Source: Rhodopirellula sp. SM50 (GTDB taxonomy: Bacteria; Planctomycetota; Planctomycetia; Pirellulales; Pirellulaceae). From it: DNA of 51,099 bases. The notes beneath the pieces are model-generated. The model made no database searches. It was not told the origin of the DNA and was given only the letters and a program-made list of their open reading frames with translations. A program made the translations under genes and the position numbers. Numbering within the stretch: the stretch's first letter is position 1; each line of letters starts with the position of its first letter. The stretch covers positions 1 to 51,099 of the forward strand of contig NZ_NTFY01000145.1 of NCBI RefSeq assembly GCF_002289565.1, read 5' to 3'. Below, piece after piece: positions 25,601 through 40,600 of the stretch.

Positions 25601-28600
25601 GCCCGACGGGACCCGAGGGGGATTCACGTTCGAACCGGTTGTCGTCCAGCCGTTCGACCAGAACGATTCGCTGGTGTTCTACCGACCGAACTGGGTGGCC
25701 GATGATGGAGTCGACTTTGTACTCGAGTCACTCGATCGATTGCTCGTCGCCGGTGGCAATCGCTACTATGACCAGGAAACCGGCCAGCCCTATCATCCGG
25801 CGAACGACGTGTTGGGCGACCAGGCCTATCGGTTGACTTATCCGAGTGGAAAAGTCGACGTGCTGGACGGAAACGGTCGCTTGGCGCAGCAGGTTTGGCC
25901 CGACGGTGATGTCTGGCATTTCAGCGACAGCGGGATCAGCTTTTCCGACGGGACGTTCATTCCGATCATCACCGACGACGCCGGTCGCGTGGAATCGATT
26001 CGACTGCCGGCCGCGCTGTCCCCACTTGGCGACTTGCACTACGTCTATGACGACGCCGGTCGGTTGATCGAAGTCGCCGCGGTGGCGGTGCCGCCGACCG
26101 GAGATCCGCCCGCCTCCTTGCATCGCTACGGTTACGAGTCACGAAGCGGTGGTGCGTTGACGGTGGCGACCGGCATCGGTGGCGAGAATACGTCCTACCC
26201 CAGCGGGCTTCCCCTGACCGGTGACCTCGGCCGGGCGATCGATTTCAGTGGCGCCGAAGTCATCAACGAACTCGAAGCCGGGCAGACACATCAGTATGCC
26301 TTTACGATCGATCAAGACCAGTTGCGTTCGACCGGCGAGCAAGTCGTTTGGGTGCGGGCGATGGTGGAAAGGTATCGAAGTCCGTTTGTTGCGGGAACGC
26401 CAAGCATCGCCGGGCTTTCACCGATCGCACGGAGCGTTGACGAAGACCGTACCGTCGCATTGTTCGCGATCGATCGCGCCGATCAGTACGTGCTGGACGT
26501 CCGTGGAGCGTCAGACGACGACGATGGGCGTTACCAACTGTTCTTGGATGTCGTCGGCGACATCAACCGCGACGGCGCCGTCGATGGTCTCGACAGCGAA
26601 TTGATCTTCGAATCCTTTGGAACCTTCGTCGGTGATCTGGAATACAACCCCTACGCGGATTTCGATTCTGATGGTGCGATCACCGTCGCGGATTCCCAGC
26701 TGTTGGCCGCCAACTTCGGGTTCACGTCCGATTTCGCCGCCTTGTCATTGACCGATCGATTCGTGACCGACCCGCAGTTTCCGATCTACCAGCCGGATCC
26801 GGTTTCGGGGACGCCGCCCACGATGGAGACGCCGATCGATCCGTCGACGGGAACCGACACGCGAATCACACCGGCGCCGGAACCCGTGCCCGCGGTCGAT
26901 CCGCCGGCGCTGATTCCGATCGCATTGGCACCGACCGACGGCGCGGCGTTCGCCATTCGCAACGGGCTGTTCGATGCCGCGGGGGACCAATGGAGCGTGC
27001 GTGGAGACGTGTTGTTTGACGATGGGACCGCAACCCTTCGCGAGACGCTCGGCGAGCGGACGTCGGTCCGGCAGGCTTTCTTTGTCCCAGGTGATGCATC
27101 GATCCTGCGTTTCACCGTGGCGGGCTTGACCCTTGCGGCGACCGATGCGCGAACTCCCGATGCCTTCGAAGTCGCCTTGTTGGACGCGACGTCCCTGGCG
27201 CCGCTGGCCGGTCAGCTGGCCATCGGTAACAGTGACGCGCTGCTCAACATCGCTTCCGACGGAACGTACACGGCAGCCGCGTCGGTCACGGTGGGCGATG
27301 CCGATTCCGTTGATCCGTCCGCCGACCTGGGTGGAACGGTTTCGGGAGATCGCTTGCTGGTCCAAATCGATCTGACCGCAATCCCGGCGGGGACCCTGGC
27401 GGTGCTTTCGTTCGACCTGTTGGGTTTCGCCGAAACACATAGCGAAGTCAAAATCGACAACGTGTTCCTGGTCACCGGCCAGTTGCGCGCCCCCGTGGCG
27501 AACACCGATTTGGTGACGACCGACGAAGACGTTCCGGTGATCTTCGACGTCTTGGCCAACGACGTCGACAACGAGTCGTTGTTGGATCCGTCGACGCTCA
27601 CCATCACGTCCGGCCCCTCACATGGACAACTCTTTGTCACGCCCGGCAGCGGTCATGTGACCTACGCACCCGATTTGGACTACTCCGGAAACGATTCGTT
27701 CACCTACACCGTCAAGGATCTCGACGGGTTTGTTTCGGGCGAGGCGTTCGTCAGTTTGACGGTCGCGCCGATCACCGATGACCCGCTGTTGACGACCGAA
27801 AAGTCGTCGGGACCCCAGGACACTGAATTGCCGTTGTCGATCGATGCGGCCGCGATGGATGTCGACGGCAGCGAAGAAGTGATGATCACGATTCAGTCGC
27901 TGCCTCAAGGGGCGACGCTCAGCGGTGGAACGCGTGTCGCCGACGGTCACTATCGCTTGCGACCGGATGAACTCGACGCGTTGAGTTTGGTTCCCGCCGC
28001 CGGGTGGTCGGGGCAAGCGAAGTTGGAAGTCCAGGTGACCGCGATCGATCAAACTGCCGAGCCGGTCGTCAAAACCGAATCGCTGGATTTGGACGTCGAG
28101 TCCGTGATTGTTGAACCGATGTCCGTCGTCGATTTTGTCGTCAACGGTGGCGAAGTCCAACGCTCGCTGATTCACACCTTGACGGTCACGTTCAATCAAG
28201 ACGCCTGGATCATCGACCCCGCCGCGGACATTTTTATCATCGACATTGACGGTCATCAGATTCGTCTGGATCCGTCACGCTATACCTACGACTCGGGGAC
28301 ATTCCAGCTGAATTTGGACGTCGACGGACTGATTCAGCAAGACAAACAGTATTACCTCGCGCTTCGAACGGCGGGGATCGCCAGTGCCGCCAACCGATTG
28401 CAGACGCTGGCGACCGGTCCCGAGTTCGGCGGGGATTATTTGCCGCTGCCGTTCCATCGGTTGCTCAGTGATGTCAACGGCAACAACGAAGTCGAAGTGG
28501 AAGATTGGCGCGACATCCGCAACAGTCTGAACTCCAATGCCGATTCGGATCGCTATGTCCGGCACCGCGATTTGACCGGTGAAGGGATCATCGATCGACA

Positions 28601-31600
28601 TGATTTTGTCGCTTGGCGCAATCGGCTGACCCTGACGACCGATTTTGTCGCGCCGCAGATTATCGCCGCCGTCACGTTGCCCAACAACGCGCTGCCGCTG
28701 GTCGAATCCTACCAAAGCAATGCCGAGTTTTCGCTGGTCATCAACGATGTCAGTGACGTCAGCTCGATCTTGATGTCGATCAACGGATCTGCGGACATCG
28801 AAATGGTCGATGAGCTTTCACCCGACAAGTCGTTCCGGTTCCCATTGGCGGATCTTTTCGCCCGCGCCGGCCAAGCCTTCGGAGAGGGCGATCACACGAT
28901 CACGTTGGTTGCGACCGATCGTTTCGGTAACGTTTCGGATTCGGTCGACGTCGAGCTGACGATCGACGACACAGCGCCTCCCGTTCCGACGACGCCGGTG
29001 TTGGTGCAGGCCGACGGCAGCGAGGTGTCGGGCGTGACGGTCGGCGATCCCAACGTGATGATTCGTAGCGAGGGGCAAACCGGTAGCATCGTCCGTCTGT
29101 ACCGTGGCGATCAAGAAATCGCGCTCGGTGTGGCCGCAAGCCCCGTCGATTTCCCGCTCAATTTGACAGGTCTCGGCGACGGAACCTTTACGTTTTCCGC
29201 TACCGCCGAAGATCCGACCGGCAATCGCAGCCCGGTCACCGACACGCTGACCATCACCGTCGACACCACGGCGCCGCAGATCGATTCGCTGGATCTCGAC
29301 CCGGCCAGCGATACCGGCGCGATCGGCGATCAAACCACGGATCTCGATTCAGTCACTCTGGTCGGAACGACCGAACCCGGAGCGGTGGTCCGATTGACCG
29401 GTACGGGGATCGAAACGACCGCGGATGCCGGCGGCGCGTTCTCGCTTTCGGCGGTTCCGTTGCGGTTCGGTCCCAACGCGCTGACCGTTTCCGCGGCCGA
29501 TTCGCTCGGCAACACTCGCCAGCGGAGCATCAATTTGTTCCGGCCGCGATTGGAATCCGACGCGCCCGAAATCGCCGTCACGCTGTCGGACGACACCGGA
29601 CTGTATTTCAACGACGCCGTCACTTCGCAACCGACGCTGACCGGTGCGATCAACGATGCGTCGGCCATCGCCGGTTTGTTCCTGTCGGTCAACGTGGTTT
29701 CGGCGGTGAATTCCACCACGGCCTCCTACGGACCGGCGGACGTCACCGCCTCGCTGACCGGAGCGACGTTCACGTTGTCTTCCGTGGACATTGAAAACGC
29801 GATCGGCCAACCGCTCGACGATGGAGAGGTCACGTTCACGCTGCAGGCGGTTGACCTTTACGACAACGCCTCGGCCAGGCGATCGGTCGGTCTGATTCTG
29901 GACAGGACGGCGCCGGACGCACCGTCCCGTCTGACCCTGTCGCCCGATTCCGATCTGGGGCGCGAGGATCAAGACGCGATCACGAGCACGACGAAGCTGA
30001 GTTTTGGACTCGACGCCAGCGAACCATCGACCGTCGCTGTGTTGGTCGACGGAAACCCGCATGCTCAGTTCATGTTGCCCGACGGGCCGGGCGAGGTCAC
30101 GCTCACCGGACTCAGCGAGGGCACGCACCAGATCACCGCGACGATCACCGATGTCGCGGGGAACACGAGCACGCAAAGTGACCCGTTGACGGTGGTCATC
30201 GACACCACGGCACCCGATTCGTTGACGTCGGAAATCACGTTGCCGGGCGCCGGGTCGGACGCCGGATCAATCGGCGGGTTGACCGAAGCTGACGCAACCG
30301 TGTTCCTGTATCGAGGCCTGGACTCGCAAACGGCGATCGGCGAAACCATCGCCGCCGCCGATGGTAGCTATCGCTTTGACGCAGTCCGACTTCGTGACGG
30401 ATTGAATCGATTCCGCGTGGTCGCAGAGGACTTGGCGGGCAATCCGATCGAGGTGGACGCGTCGACGACCTACGACGCTCCCGACCTGTCGGCTCCCGAA
30501 ATCGAATTGCGACTGGCCAACGATAGCGGGGTTTCGACGAGCGATCGTTTGACAAAAAATCCGACCGTGACGGGCAGGGTCGACGACGCGAGTCGCATCA
30601 CCAGTTTCCAAGTCAGCGTCAACGCCGGCGCGTTCGTCAATACGCTGGGTTCGTTGCGCGACAATGCATTCACACTCGATCGCAGTGTGCTCGAAACGAT
30701 CGCCGGTCATCGGCTCGACGACGGGACAGTCAGCGTCCGCATGCGTGCCGCGGACCAGGTCGGTCATGTCTCCGACCTCGCCGAACTTGTTTTTACCCTT
30801 GATACGAACCGACCGGACACGCCCGCGCCGCTTCGACTCGACGCGGCAAGCGATTCGGGGACTCCCGGCGACGGGATCACCAACAGCACGACGTTGACGT
30901 TTGTCACCAGCGTCGACGCCGCGGACGCCCAGGTCATTCTGTTTGCCGACGGTGACGAAGTCGACCGGGCCGATGCCGGCGGAATCGTCACGCTGTCCAC
31001 CGATAGCGAGCGCGGGCGGCATCGATTTGTCGCCCAATCGATTGACGCAGCCGGCAATGTCAGTTTCTTTACCGCGCCGCGATTCATCACGTTCGATGAC
31101 ACGTTCATCAAACCGACCGTCGGGTTGCTCGCGGCACAACAGCGAGTCGATTTGGGAAGCCCCTTCCATACCACGACTTCAGCGGTCACCCTCGTCGGTT
31201 CGGCCGAAAGCGGCACCCGGCTCGAACTGGTCGGACGACCGAACTTCACCGTGGCCGGTGAGTTTGACCGGTTCCAAATCGAAGGCGTCCAGCTGACGCC
31301 CGGCACCAATGCGTTGCAGGTTCTGGCGACTGACCCGGCCGGCAATACCGCAACGGTCAACCTGAACATCTCGTTTGTCGATCAAGACGGACCGAGTTTC
31401 GAAATCGATCTGATCAACGACACCGGACGCAGCGACACCGACACCCGCACCCAAGATCCGACGATCGGCGGTCTGATCCGAGACGCTTCCGATGTGGTGT
31501 CACTGGTCGGATCACTTGACGGTCGAGCGCCGATCGAGATCACGTCGGCGCTCAACGAAGACCTGCTGTCGATCGATTTGGCGCGATTGGAATTGCTGTT

Positions 31601-34600
31601 CGGTGACACGTTGCCCGACGGACGCCATCTGTTGTCATTGGTCGCGACCGACGCGGCGGGCAATGAATCCAGCGCCGAGCTTCAATTTGATCTCGATCGC
31701 ACGGGGCCACCGATCGAAACCCCGCCGGATCTGGTCACCTCCGACGACCTCGGGCACGACCAGTTTGACAATCTGACCGCCCAAACCGAACCGACCGTTC
31801 GTTTGTTCGCCGAACGAGGCGCCCTGGTCAAGTTCTTTGCCGACGGAAGCTTTGTGGGCGAAGTCCTGTCCACCGGAGTCGCTCAGTACACCCTGCCGGC
31901 ACTCGATTCGGGAACGTACCACGTCACGGCAACCATCGAAGACGCCGCGGGGAATCTCGCCGGACCGTCCGATCCGCTCGTGTTGACCGTCGATGCGACA
32001 GCCCCGCAGGCGGTCACGCTGGAGATGCTCGAATTCCACCGCAGCAGCGTCCGAGCGAACCACACCACCGACAACCAAGTCAACCTGATCGGTACGGCGG
32101 AACCGGGAAGCCGTATCACGATGAGCGGACAACACGAGACGCCGATGATCGATGCGTCGGGATTGTTCTTCTTCGTCGTCGATTTGGAAGTCGGCACGAA
32201 TGAGTTCCTGGTGACGAGCGAAGACCCGGCGGGAAACATCACCGAGCAAACGTTCGTGTTCACGCGAGGGGAACTGCTGCCCCCGACATTTACCTTCGAC
32301 GTGATCGATCAAGGGACGCTGACGCCGCCGATCATTCAAGGCCAACTGCGTGCCGAAAATGCGATCACCAGCGCGATCGTCAGCACCGATCCCACATTCA
32401 CGCGACGCGTGTTCGACCTGAATGAGTACCTGAATGCGGGTAATTTCACGCTGACGCCGACCGACATCGAGTCGATCAATGGAGCGCCGTTCCCGGACGG
32501 CGACCACGCGTTGTACTTCTCCGCGATCGACGCGCTCGGACGCCAGAGTCAACCCGCCGAAGTTGCTTGGACGCGCGACTCCTCCGTGGCGCCCCAGCTG
32601 CAAGTCGGCGTCACACCGATCGGCAACGAGTATCGCTACGTGATCACGGCGATCGGTGCGGCGGAACTCTCGCGACGTCTCGATTCGATTTCGGTTCCGA
32701 TCCCGGTGGACGTCACCGTCACCGATCTGGTCGTTCCGCCGACTTGGAGCGTCGCTTATGTCCCCGGAGCGGATTCGATCACGTTGGCGGCGATCGATCC
32801 GGCTGCCGACGGATTGGGGGCCGGCGACCAGCTGACGTTCGGCTACACGGCAAACACCGCACCGACCGCCGGATTTGCGACGGCGACGGTCGCGGACTTG
32901 TCACAAGGTGCGGCGACCGGCGAGTTGCAACTCGCCGTCCAGGTTCCATCCTCCTCCGCCACGGTCGCCGTGACCGATTACTACTCCTCGTCCGCTTCGG
33001 CGGTGCTGACTGTCGACGCGGCAAACGGCTTGCGCGCCAATGACGCGGTTGGCGTGTCCGAGATCGAATCTTTTGATCCGCGAACACGATGGGGCGGCGT
33101 GGTCAACGTGGCCTCGGACGGCAGCTTCACGTTCACTCCCGGCAGCGTGTTTGATTCGCTTGCCAGCGGCGAAACGGTCACGGACAGTTTTACGTACTCG
33201 CTGCGTGATAGCGGCAATCAACCCGCAACGGCGACCGTCTATCTGACGGTCAGCGGAGAGAACGCCGGTCCGACCGCGGTCGACGATCTGGCGTCCGAGC
33301 TGACGCCGACGTTGTACACCCGCGCCGGCGTTCCCGTCGCAATCAATCCAGCCGATTTGATCGTCAACGACTTCGATCCCGACGTCAATGATCGATTGAC
33401 CGTGACATTGATCGCGCCGACCAGCCTGCGCGGTGCGTCGATTGGTCTGGTCGACGGCGATTTCGTTTACGATCCGACTGGGGTGGCCGCTTTCGACAAC
33501 CTTCCCGCCGGCGATCATTTGTTGGACGAAATCACGTACACGGTCAGCGATCCGTCCGGGCTGAGCGATACCGCCGTCGCGCAGGTTTGGGTGCAGAGCC
33601 GCATCAATCTTGCTCCCACCGCGGCAGCGACGTCGATCACGATCAGCGAAGACGGCGAGATCGATGTGTCGACGTTCGAATCGTTGCTCGTCGGGGCAAC
33701 CGACGTCGATCGCTTGCCCGCTGATCCGGCCCTGAGCATGGTGCAAGAAACGGTGACCAGTTCCAAGGGTGCCACCGTGATCGTCGCCGCCGACGGCACG
33801 TTCGTCTACGATGCGTCCGGCTCGCCCGCGATCCAATCGCTCGCCCCCGGCGAAACGACCAGCGACAGTTTCCTGATTCGCGTCACCGATGGCATTGACA
33901 GTTCAGCCACCGAAGTGGTGACGCTGCTGGTCACGGGGGTCAATGATGCGCCCACCGCCGTCGACGACCATTACACCGGCGTGTCGGCCGACGGCTTGCT
34001 GACGACCACGATCACCAATGGTCTGTTGGCCAACGACAGTGACTTCGATTCACCGCCGCCGTTGCTGATCGACCCCAGTCAGACGGACCTGTTCAGCGCC
34101 GGCGGTGCAGTCGTGACGCTGCGGCCCGACGGGACCTTTGACTACGATCCATCCGGAGCGTTCGCGGAACTGGCCGAAGGCGAAACGGCAATCGATACAT
34201 TCCAGTATGTGGTGCTGGACGAGCGAGGTGCCGAATCGATTGCGACGGTGCGGATCGAAGTGATCGGAGTGGACGATGCACCGATCGCCGGCACCGACGG
34301 GGTCGAACGCGGTTTCTGGACCGTTGCGACGCAAAAGATCGAGGTGTCCGCCACCGACGGAGTCCTGGCGAACGACAGCGATCCCGACGCGGCCAGCAAC
34401 GGAACGATCCTGGAGGCTTCCTTCGATGGGTTCAGCCAATACGGCGCGCGCGTGATCGTGTATCCCGACGGCAGCTTCAGTTACGACCCGACGGTCAGTG
34501 CAACGATCGCACAGTTGCAAGCCGACGGGATTGATGTCGTCGATACCTTTACCTACACCGTGCGTGAAGTCGCACCGCCGGCACCCTTGGGCGCCCCGCC

Positions 34601-37600
34601 GCCCGCGGTTCCGGCTTCCGAAGGTGAAGATCCCGGCGATGGTCCCGGCAATGCAGTCGCCGGTCCACCGCCACAAGCCAGCAGCGAAGGCGTCGTCGAG
34701 ATTATCCTGCGGGCAAGGCCGTCCAATTACAGCTTTGATCTCGTCGCCGACAACCTCGGTGAAATTGGCAGCGGTGTGTCGATCAACAACAAGGGCAACG
34801 TCGCGTTCCAGACCACCAACGGTGGAAGCGATTTCCTGTACATCTGGAGCGAAGACACCGGAGCGTTGTCGTTGGTTCCGGAAAGCTTTGTCGGCGGCGG
34901 CAATCAGGTGTCACAGCCGCCCAACAACGGAACCGGCGGCGTGCCGAGTGCCCTGTTCAGTCACATCGTCCAAATCAACGACCAGGATCGCGTTTTTGCC
35001 CAGCGGCAAATGAATGCGGCGGCGATGTTGGGGATGCCCATCATGGGAGTCCCGATCCTGACCTTCACCGATGTCTTGTTGACCTATGCCGAACTGTGGA
35101 ACGGCGAACGCGTTCTCGATGGTGACAGGTACGGCACGCCAACGCAGATCGGTGTCGGCGATCTCGGCATCGCCAACGCGGGACTTCGCTGGGGCAACCC
35201 GATGATGATCGATTTGCAACTGGTGACCATTCTCGGAGGCATTTTGCCGGGAGTGGTGGGGTTTGCGATCAGCGCCTCCTTCCAACTCGTCCCGCGAATC
35301 TGGACGCTCAATCCGGTTTGGTCCAGCACGTACTACACTCCGGTCAATCCGGTCTGGAACGTCTTCCAGGACCCCGACAACTTCAATTTTGATGTCCTCA
35401 ACGCGGTCTCGTTGGCGACCTCGCTGGCGCCGATCTGGGTGCCGCAACTGTACGTCACGCCGTTCGTCGCGATCTATCCGCATTCGGCATCGGTCAACAA
35501 CGTCGGGCAATCGATCTTCGTCGCCAGCACGAACAGCAGCGCGGGAGACCCGGGGTTGAATCTGGTGACGTACGGACATCAAGGACGCCAGCCGTACAAG
35601 TCGGTCGGGATCGAGCGGCCGATCAGCTACGCCATGATGGCCGACACCGGCCACAGTGTTTACACGACCCAGGGCGGTGACGTGACGATCGTCGATTTCG
35701 ATCTGAACGAGACGAGCAGCAATGAATTCACGGCCTATGGCGATCGTGCCGCGATCAGCGATAGCGGGTACGCCGCCGTCGCCGGTGACGGACCGATGGG
35801 AGAAGGCGTTTACATCATCAACGCCCGCGACGGAAAGTGGGCAAAAGTCGTGGGGCTTTCCGGCGACGGAATCCTGGACACCAATGAAGTGGAGGTCAAC
35901 GGCGAAGACGTCGGTTCGATCGAAGCGATTCTCGGCGGCCCGGTCGGAATCAACGGCCCCAAGGTCGGCGAGGAACCCGGAACCCCGTATTTCACGATCT
36001 CCTTCATGGCGATGAGCGAAGGCCGGGAAAGCCTTCAATCGGTCAACTTCTTCCCGGGCGACCTCGAAAACGACACCTTGGATCATCGGCTATTCGTCGG
36101 GCTCAATCGGGTGGTTACGCTCGGCGAGTTCTTGCCGGGGATCGGCAGAATCGATGAGATCCGAGGGTTTGATATCCTCAATAACTCCGGGCAAGTCGTC
36201 TTTACCGATGGTGAGCACGTCATCCGAGCCAATCCGCCGGTCAACCCGACCGGCGAATTGATCTACGCGTTCGAACGTCGAAATCTCAGCGAGAACAAAG
36301 TGTTCAAGCGTGAAGGCGGCGCGGCGGTCGCGCGATTCATCGCGGGTGATCCCAAAGCGAAGGCAGACCAATTCAGCGCGTCAATCGATTTTGGAGATGG
36401 AACGTTTGCCCAGGGGACGATCTTGCCGATCGATGATCTGCCGCTGGGTTTCGAAGTCGTGGCCGAACACCAGTACGATCGCGAAGGTCCGTATGCGATC
36501 ACGGTCCAGATCACTGATCACAAAAACGAGACCGGCGGCATCGCCGTTTCGTTGGCCAATATCGTCAACACCGTCAACGAAGAAGACATCGAAAAACTCG
36601 TCACGGTCGACGACGAAGGCAACGAAGTCCTTCCAACGATCCAAAGCTTCGCCTCGCCGATCAAGCCACCGGAACGAGACGATGTCGGGGTGTCTTGCTC
36701 CGTGGACCCGCCGAGTGACGAAGAGATCCGATCGGCCGGTCTGGCCACCCGCGCGACCATTGATCGTGCGACCGGTGTCTACGACGTTGTGTCGGTCGGA
36801 TACGGAGGTTTCGTCTACTCCTATGGTCTTGCCACCGCCGGCAGCGACGGTCAAGGCGAACCCAATGCCCGCCAATCCGGCGGCGGTTCGTCCATCAATA
36901 TTCGCAAGGTCATCTCCAGTGGACGCCTTGATCCCGTTCATTTCACGCCCGAATCCCTGATCGTCGACCGCTATGAAACCGGGTTTGATGGATCCAGTGA
37001 AGGCGCCAGTTGCTCCAGCACCATCACCTTTGCCGAAGTGTCGGATACCGAGGTCTTTTCGACAAGCTACTTCGTTGACGAAAAGACGTTCGAGAATGGT
37101 GAGTTCGATTGGACGCTCACGACCGAGAAAACGTCCGACTACTTCACCTATGGCGAACGTTTCATCGACGGCGACTTGCAGTCCCAGATCGACAGCCTGG
37201 TCGGCGGCGGCGGAGCGTCTTTCGTCGGTGACTTCACCCTCCAGGGTTTCGAAACCAGTCTCGAAGTCCTGCGCGAGTACGGACCGATCACTTCGATCAC
37301 ACGTGATTACACGATCGACTCGCTCTCATCGGTCGATCATCGCGGCGGCCGACAGTCGTACGGGTTCGTGCATCGCACCGAGACGGAATCGTCCTTCCGA
37401 TCCACCGGTTCGGTCTCACGCGATACCTACAACCTCACCATCACGCGTGATGTCACCACCGACATTCTCGAACAGCGTCAGTACAACGGGCCGCGTGATA
37501 CCACCACCACGGGCGTCAGTCGGTCCAACACGACCACGACCAAGTCGGGAGACCTGCTCGGCAGTTTCACGATCGCGACGACCACCACCGCGTCGTCTGA

Positions 37601-40600
37601 CACGTTGACCACGGAGACCAATCAAACACTCAACAGAGATTCCGTCGCGACGACCGAATCGACCTCCACGCTGAACGGAACCGGAGACAACGTGGGTGGC
37701 GGTTTTGTGTTCGTCTCATCCGATTTGGCCACGTCGCTGGTCACGTCCCAGACGACCAACCAACAATCTTCGTCGGACACCTCGCAAACCTCCACCACTC
37801 GGGCTCACGTCACCCAACGCGGCAATTTCTTCGAGGGCGACTACCGATACGACGAAAACCGCAGCACCAGCTACACGTCGAGTGATCGCACCGAGAATCA
37901 GACGTCGGTGACAACCACCGAATCCGCGGGCACTCGCGAGCTCGACGTCTTCACCCGCGGAAACAAGAAGTCCGGCGAGTTTGAGATCAGCGAAGACTCG
38001 GCGACGAATGATTCGACAACCATCGTCGCCACCAATCAAACAGAGACGAAATCATCGAACTCGATGACGGAAACCATCGGGGAATCGAACAAGGAAGGAA
38101 ACTCGAAAAGCGGTCAGTTCGAATTCAGCGGTTTTACGTTTGCAAACGTGATCGCCACCAAAGTCACGACCAACGGGCCGCTCCGAACCGAAAGCGACGA
38201 AGAAGTCGAATCGGAAACGCGATTCAGTGGATCCGGAAGCTCGAAAACCGGAAACGTCGACAAGTCCGAACGAACGAAGACCAAGACGACATCGCAAGAA
38301 CGCACGACAAACCAGACGCATTCGAGTACCGCCGAGATCCTGTCCGAACGCAGCGACCGAGTCACCACCGATTCGAATTCCCTGACCGGTGATTACACGC
38401 GACAAGTCGAAGGGACGTCAACGGTCGCCCGCAGGGAAACGGTTCGCAATCAAGACTACCGAGAAACGTCCGAGGTCCGCACCGAGACATCCGACCGGTC
38501 CACGATCCAGGGTAACGTGATTTCCACGGAGATGGCGACGCAGTCTCGTTCGACCGAAGAAGAAACTCGCACGTCGAATGCTTCGCTCACCACGTCCACA
38601 CTGGTGGGCCAGACGACCGAAATGGAATCGCTATCATCGACCGTCAGCGTCGCCGATTCCACGTCTAACAGCATCGTCGGAAATTTCACGAGTGACCAAA
38701 CCGTCAATACCGAATCCGAATCTGAAACGAGTGAGCGGAATCAAACGTCACGTAAATGGGCGGGGACCACGTCGACGTCGACGCAGCATCTGACTGCGAC
38801 CGGCAACTCGATCAGCGGCCAGGCCGACCACAGCAGCACCGCCTCCGGGCGGGCGCTGAACCTGACCATCTCCTCCAACGGACCGCTGATCATTCCGCGA
38901 AAACCCTTCGACACCGAGAATCCAGTTCGTCCCGAACAAGTCAGCGGTGAATCGATCGTCGACAGCAGTTCGACGTCGACGACCTCGTCGAATTCGATTA
39001 CCGGCGTGTTCAACTCGGTGTCGGACTCGACCGTGATACGCGATTCCAGTTCCGTGCGTGGGAACATTTCCAGTCTGACCTACAGCAGTGCCGACTCGAC
39101 GACGCAAACGCATGTCGTCTCCGATGGAAACCAAATCACCGGAGAGCTCACCCGCACGACGGTCGAAGACACCGATGCTGATTCCGCCTCGCGGAACACC
39201 AATCAATCGTTGACCGAAGAGGAGTCGGCCTCGTCCAATTCCAATCGCAGATCGACCGAAGAAGGCAACCGTTTCACCGGCGATTTCACGATCCACTTCA
39301 ACTTTAACTCTGACGAAGGCAAACGGGTCACGCGAACCAATCAGACGCTGCAGGAAACACGTGCGATCGGAGTGACGGCCATCGGACGTGGCGTCGAATA
39401 CGTCAACCGCGTCACCGGCGATTCGACCAGTCAAGAAAATACGACACTCTCCCAGCGAATCGAAGTCAGCGCGCTCAATCAAGACCAAACCACGACTTCA
39501 CTGACCACCACCGGCAGCTCGACGCAGGTCAATCGACTCAGCAACCAATTCACGAAGAATTACTCCGAACTGCGGTCCGGAACCTCCCAAATCGTCGTGT
39601 CGCGGACCGCCGTCCTCGGTGATCGAACCACCCAAACCACGGAGACCACCGACGCGAGTTCTTCCAGCCTGAGCGCCGGAAACCGCGTCAACGGATACTA
39701 CGACGGCAACGAGGTGACGTCGCAATCGGTCGCCACGACCACGTTGGTGACCAATCAGACCTACGAAGAAGAGGCGGCCACGCGCTCGAACCGTGAAACG
39801 ACCACCCAACGCAGCGGAAATAGCGTCACCGGACATTACGAAGAAGCTTGGACGACGATCAGCTCGTTGCAATCGGATCAAACGATAACAAACCAGTCGC
39901 TTGTCAACGTGATTTCGATCGAAACCCATGGAACGACCCTCGGCGAATCGTCGGGCAACAACCTCAGCGGTGAAGTCGTTCGCGGTGAAGCGGGTGAATC
40001 CGAAACCACTCGCATCGAGACCGTCACCAACGGACCGCTGACCGCAACCACCACTTCGGTGAACGTCGCGACGACCAGTAGTGCGTCGTCGGGCAACCTG
40101 ATCATCGGTGTCTTCGACACCGAGTCAACGGCATCGGAAACCGTGACCCAAACCGAGACCGCCACCAACGGGCCGCAGACCACGACGATTTCGATCACCG
40201 ACCAGACCGATACCGAAACCACGCGCGCCGAACACCAGATCTACGGGAACGTCGAGTACGTCTCGCGGGCATCGATCCAATCGGACCGCACGACCGAGCT
40301 GGTCAATCAGGAGTTGCGATCCACCAACACAACGCATTCCCAAAGCGAATCAGTCACCGATTACGAGGGGAATTCCGTCACCGGTCTTTTCACCCGCGAC
40401 GAACAAACCGAGCACCGATCGACCGCGACGGAGACCGAATCGAATCGAGGCAGAATCGAAACGTTCACGGCGGCCGAAACGCAGACCACGCACGTCGCCG
40501 CGTCCGGCAACTCAGTGCTCGGAACCAGTTTCGGTACCAACGTCATCAACAGTGAAAGTTCGGTCGTGCATTCGATCACCAATCAAACGCTGTCGGTCGA

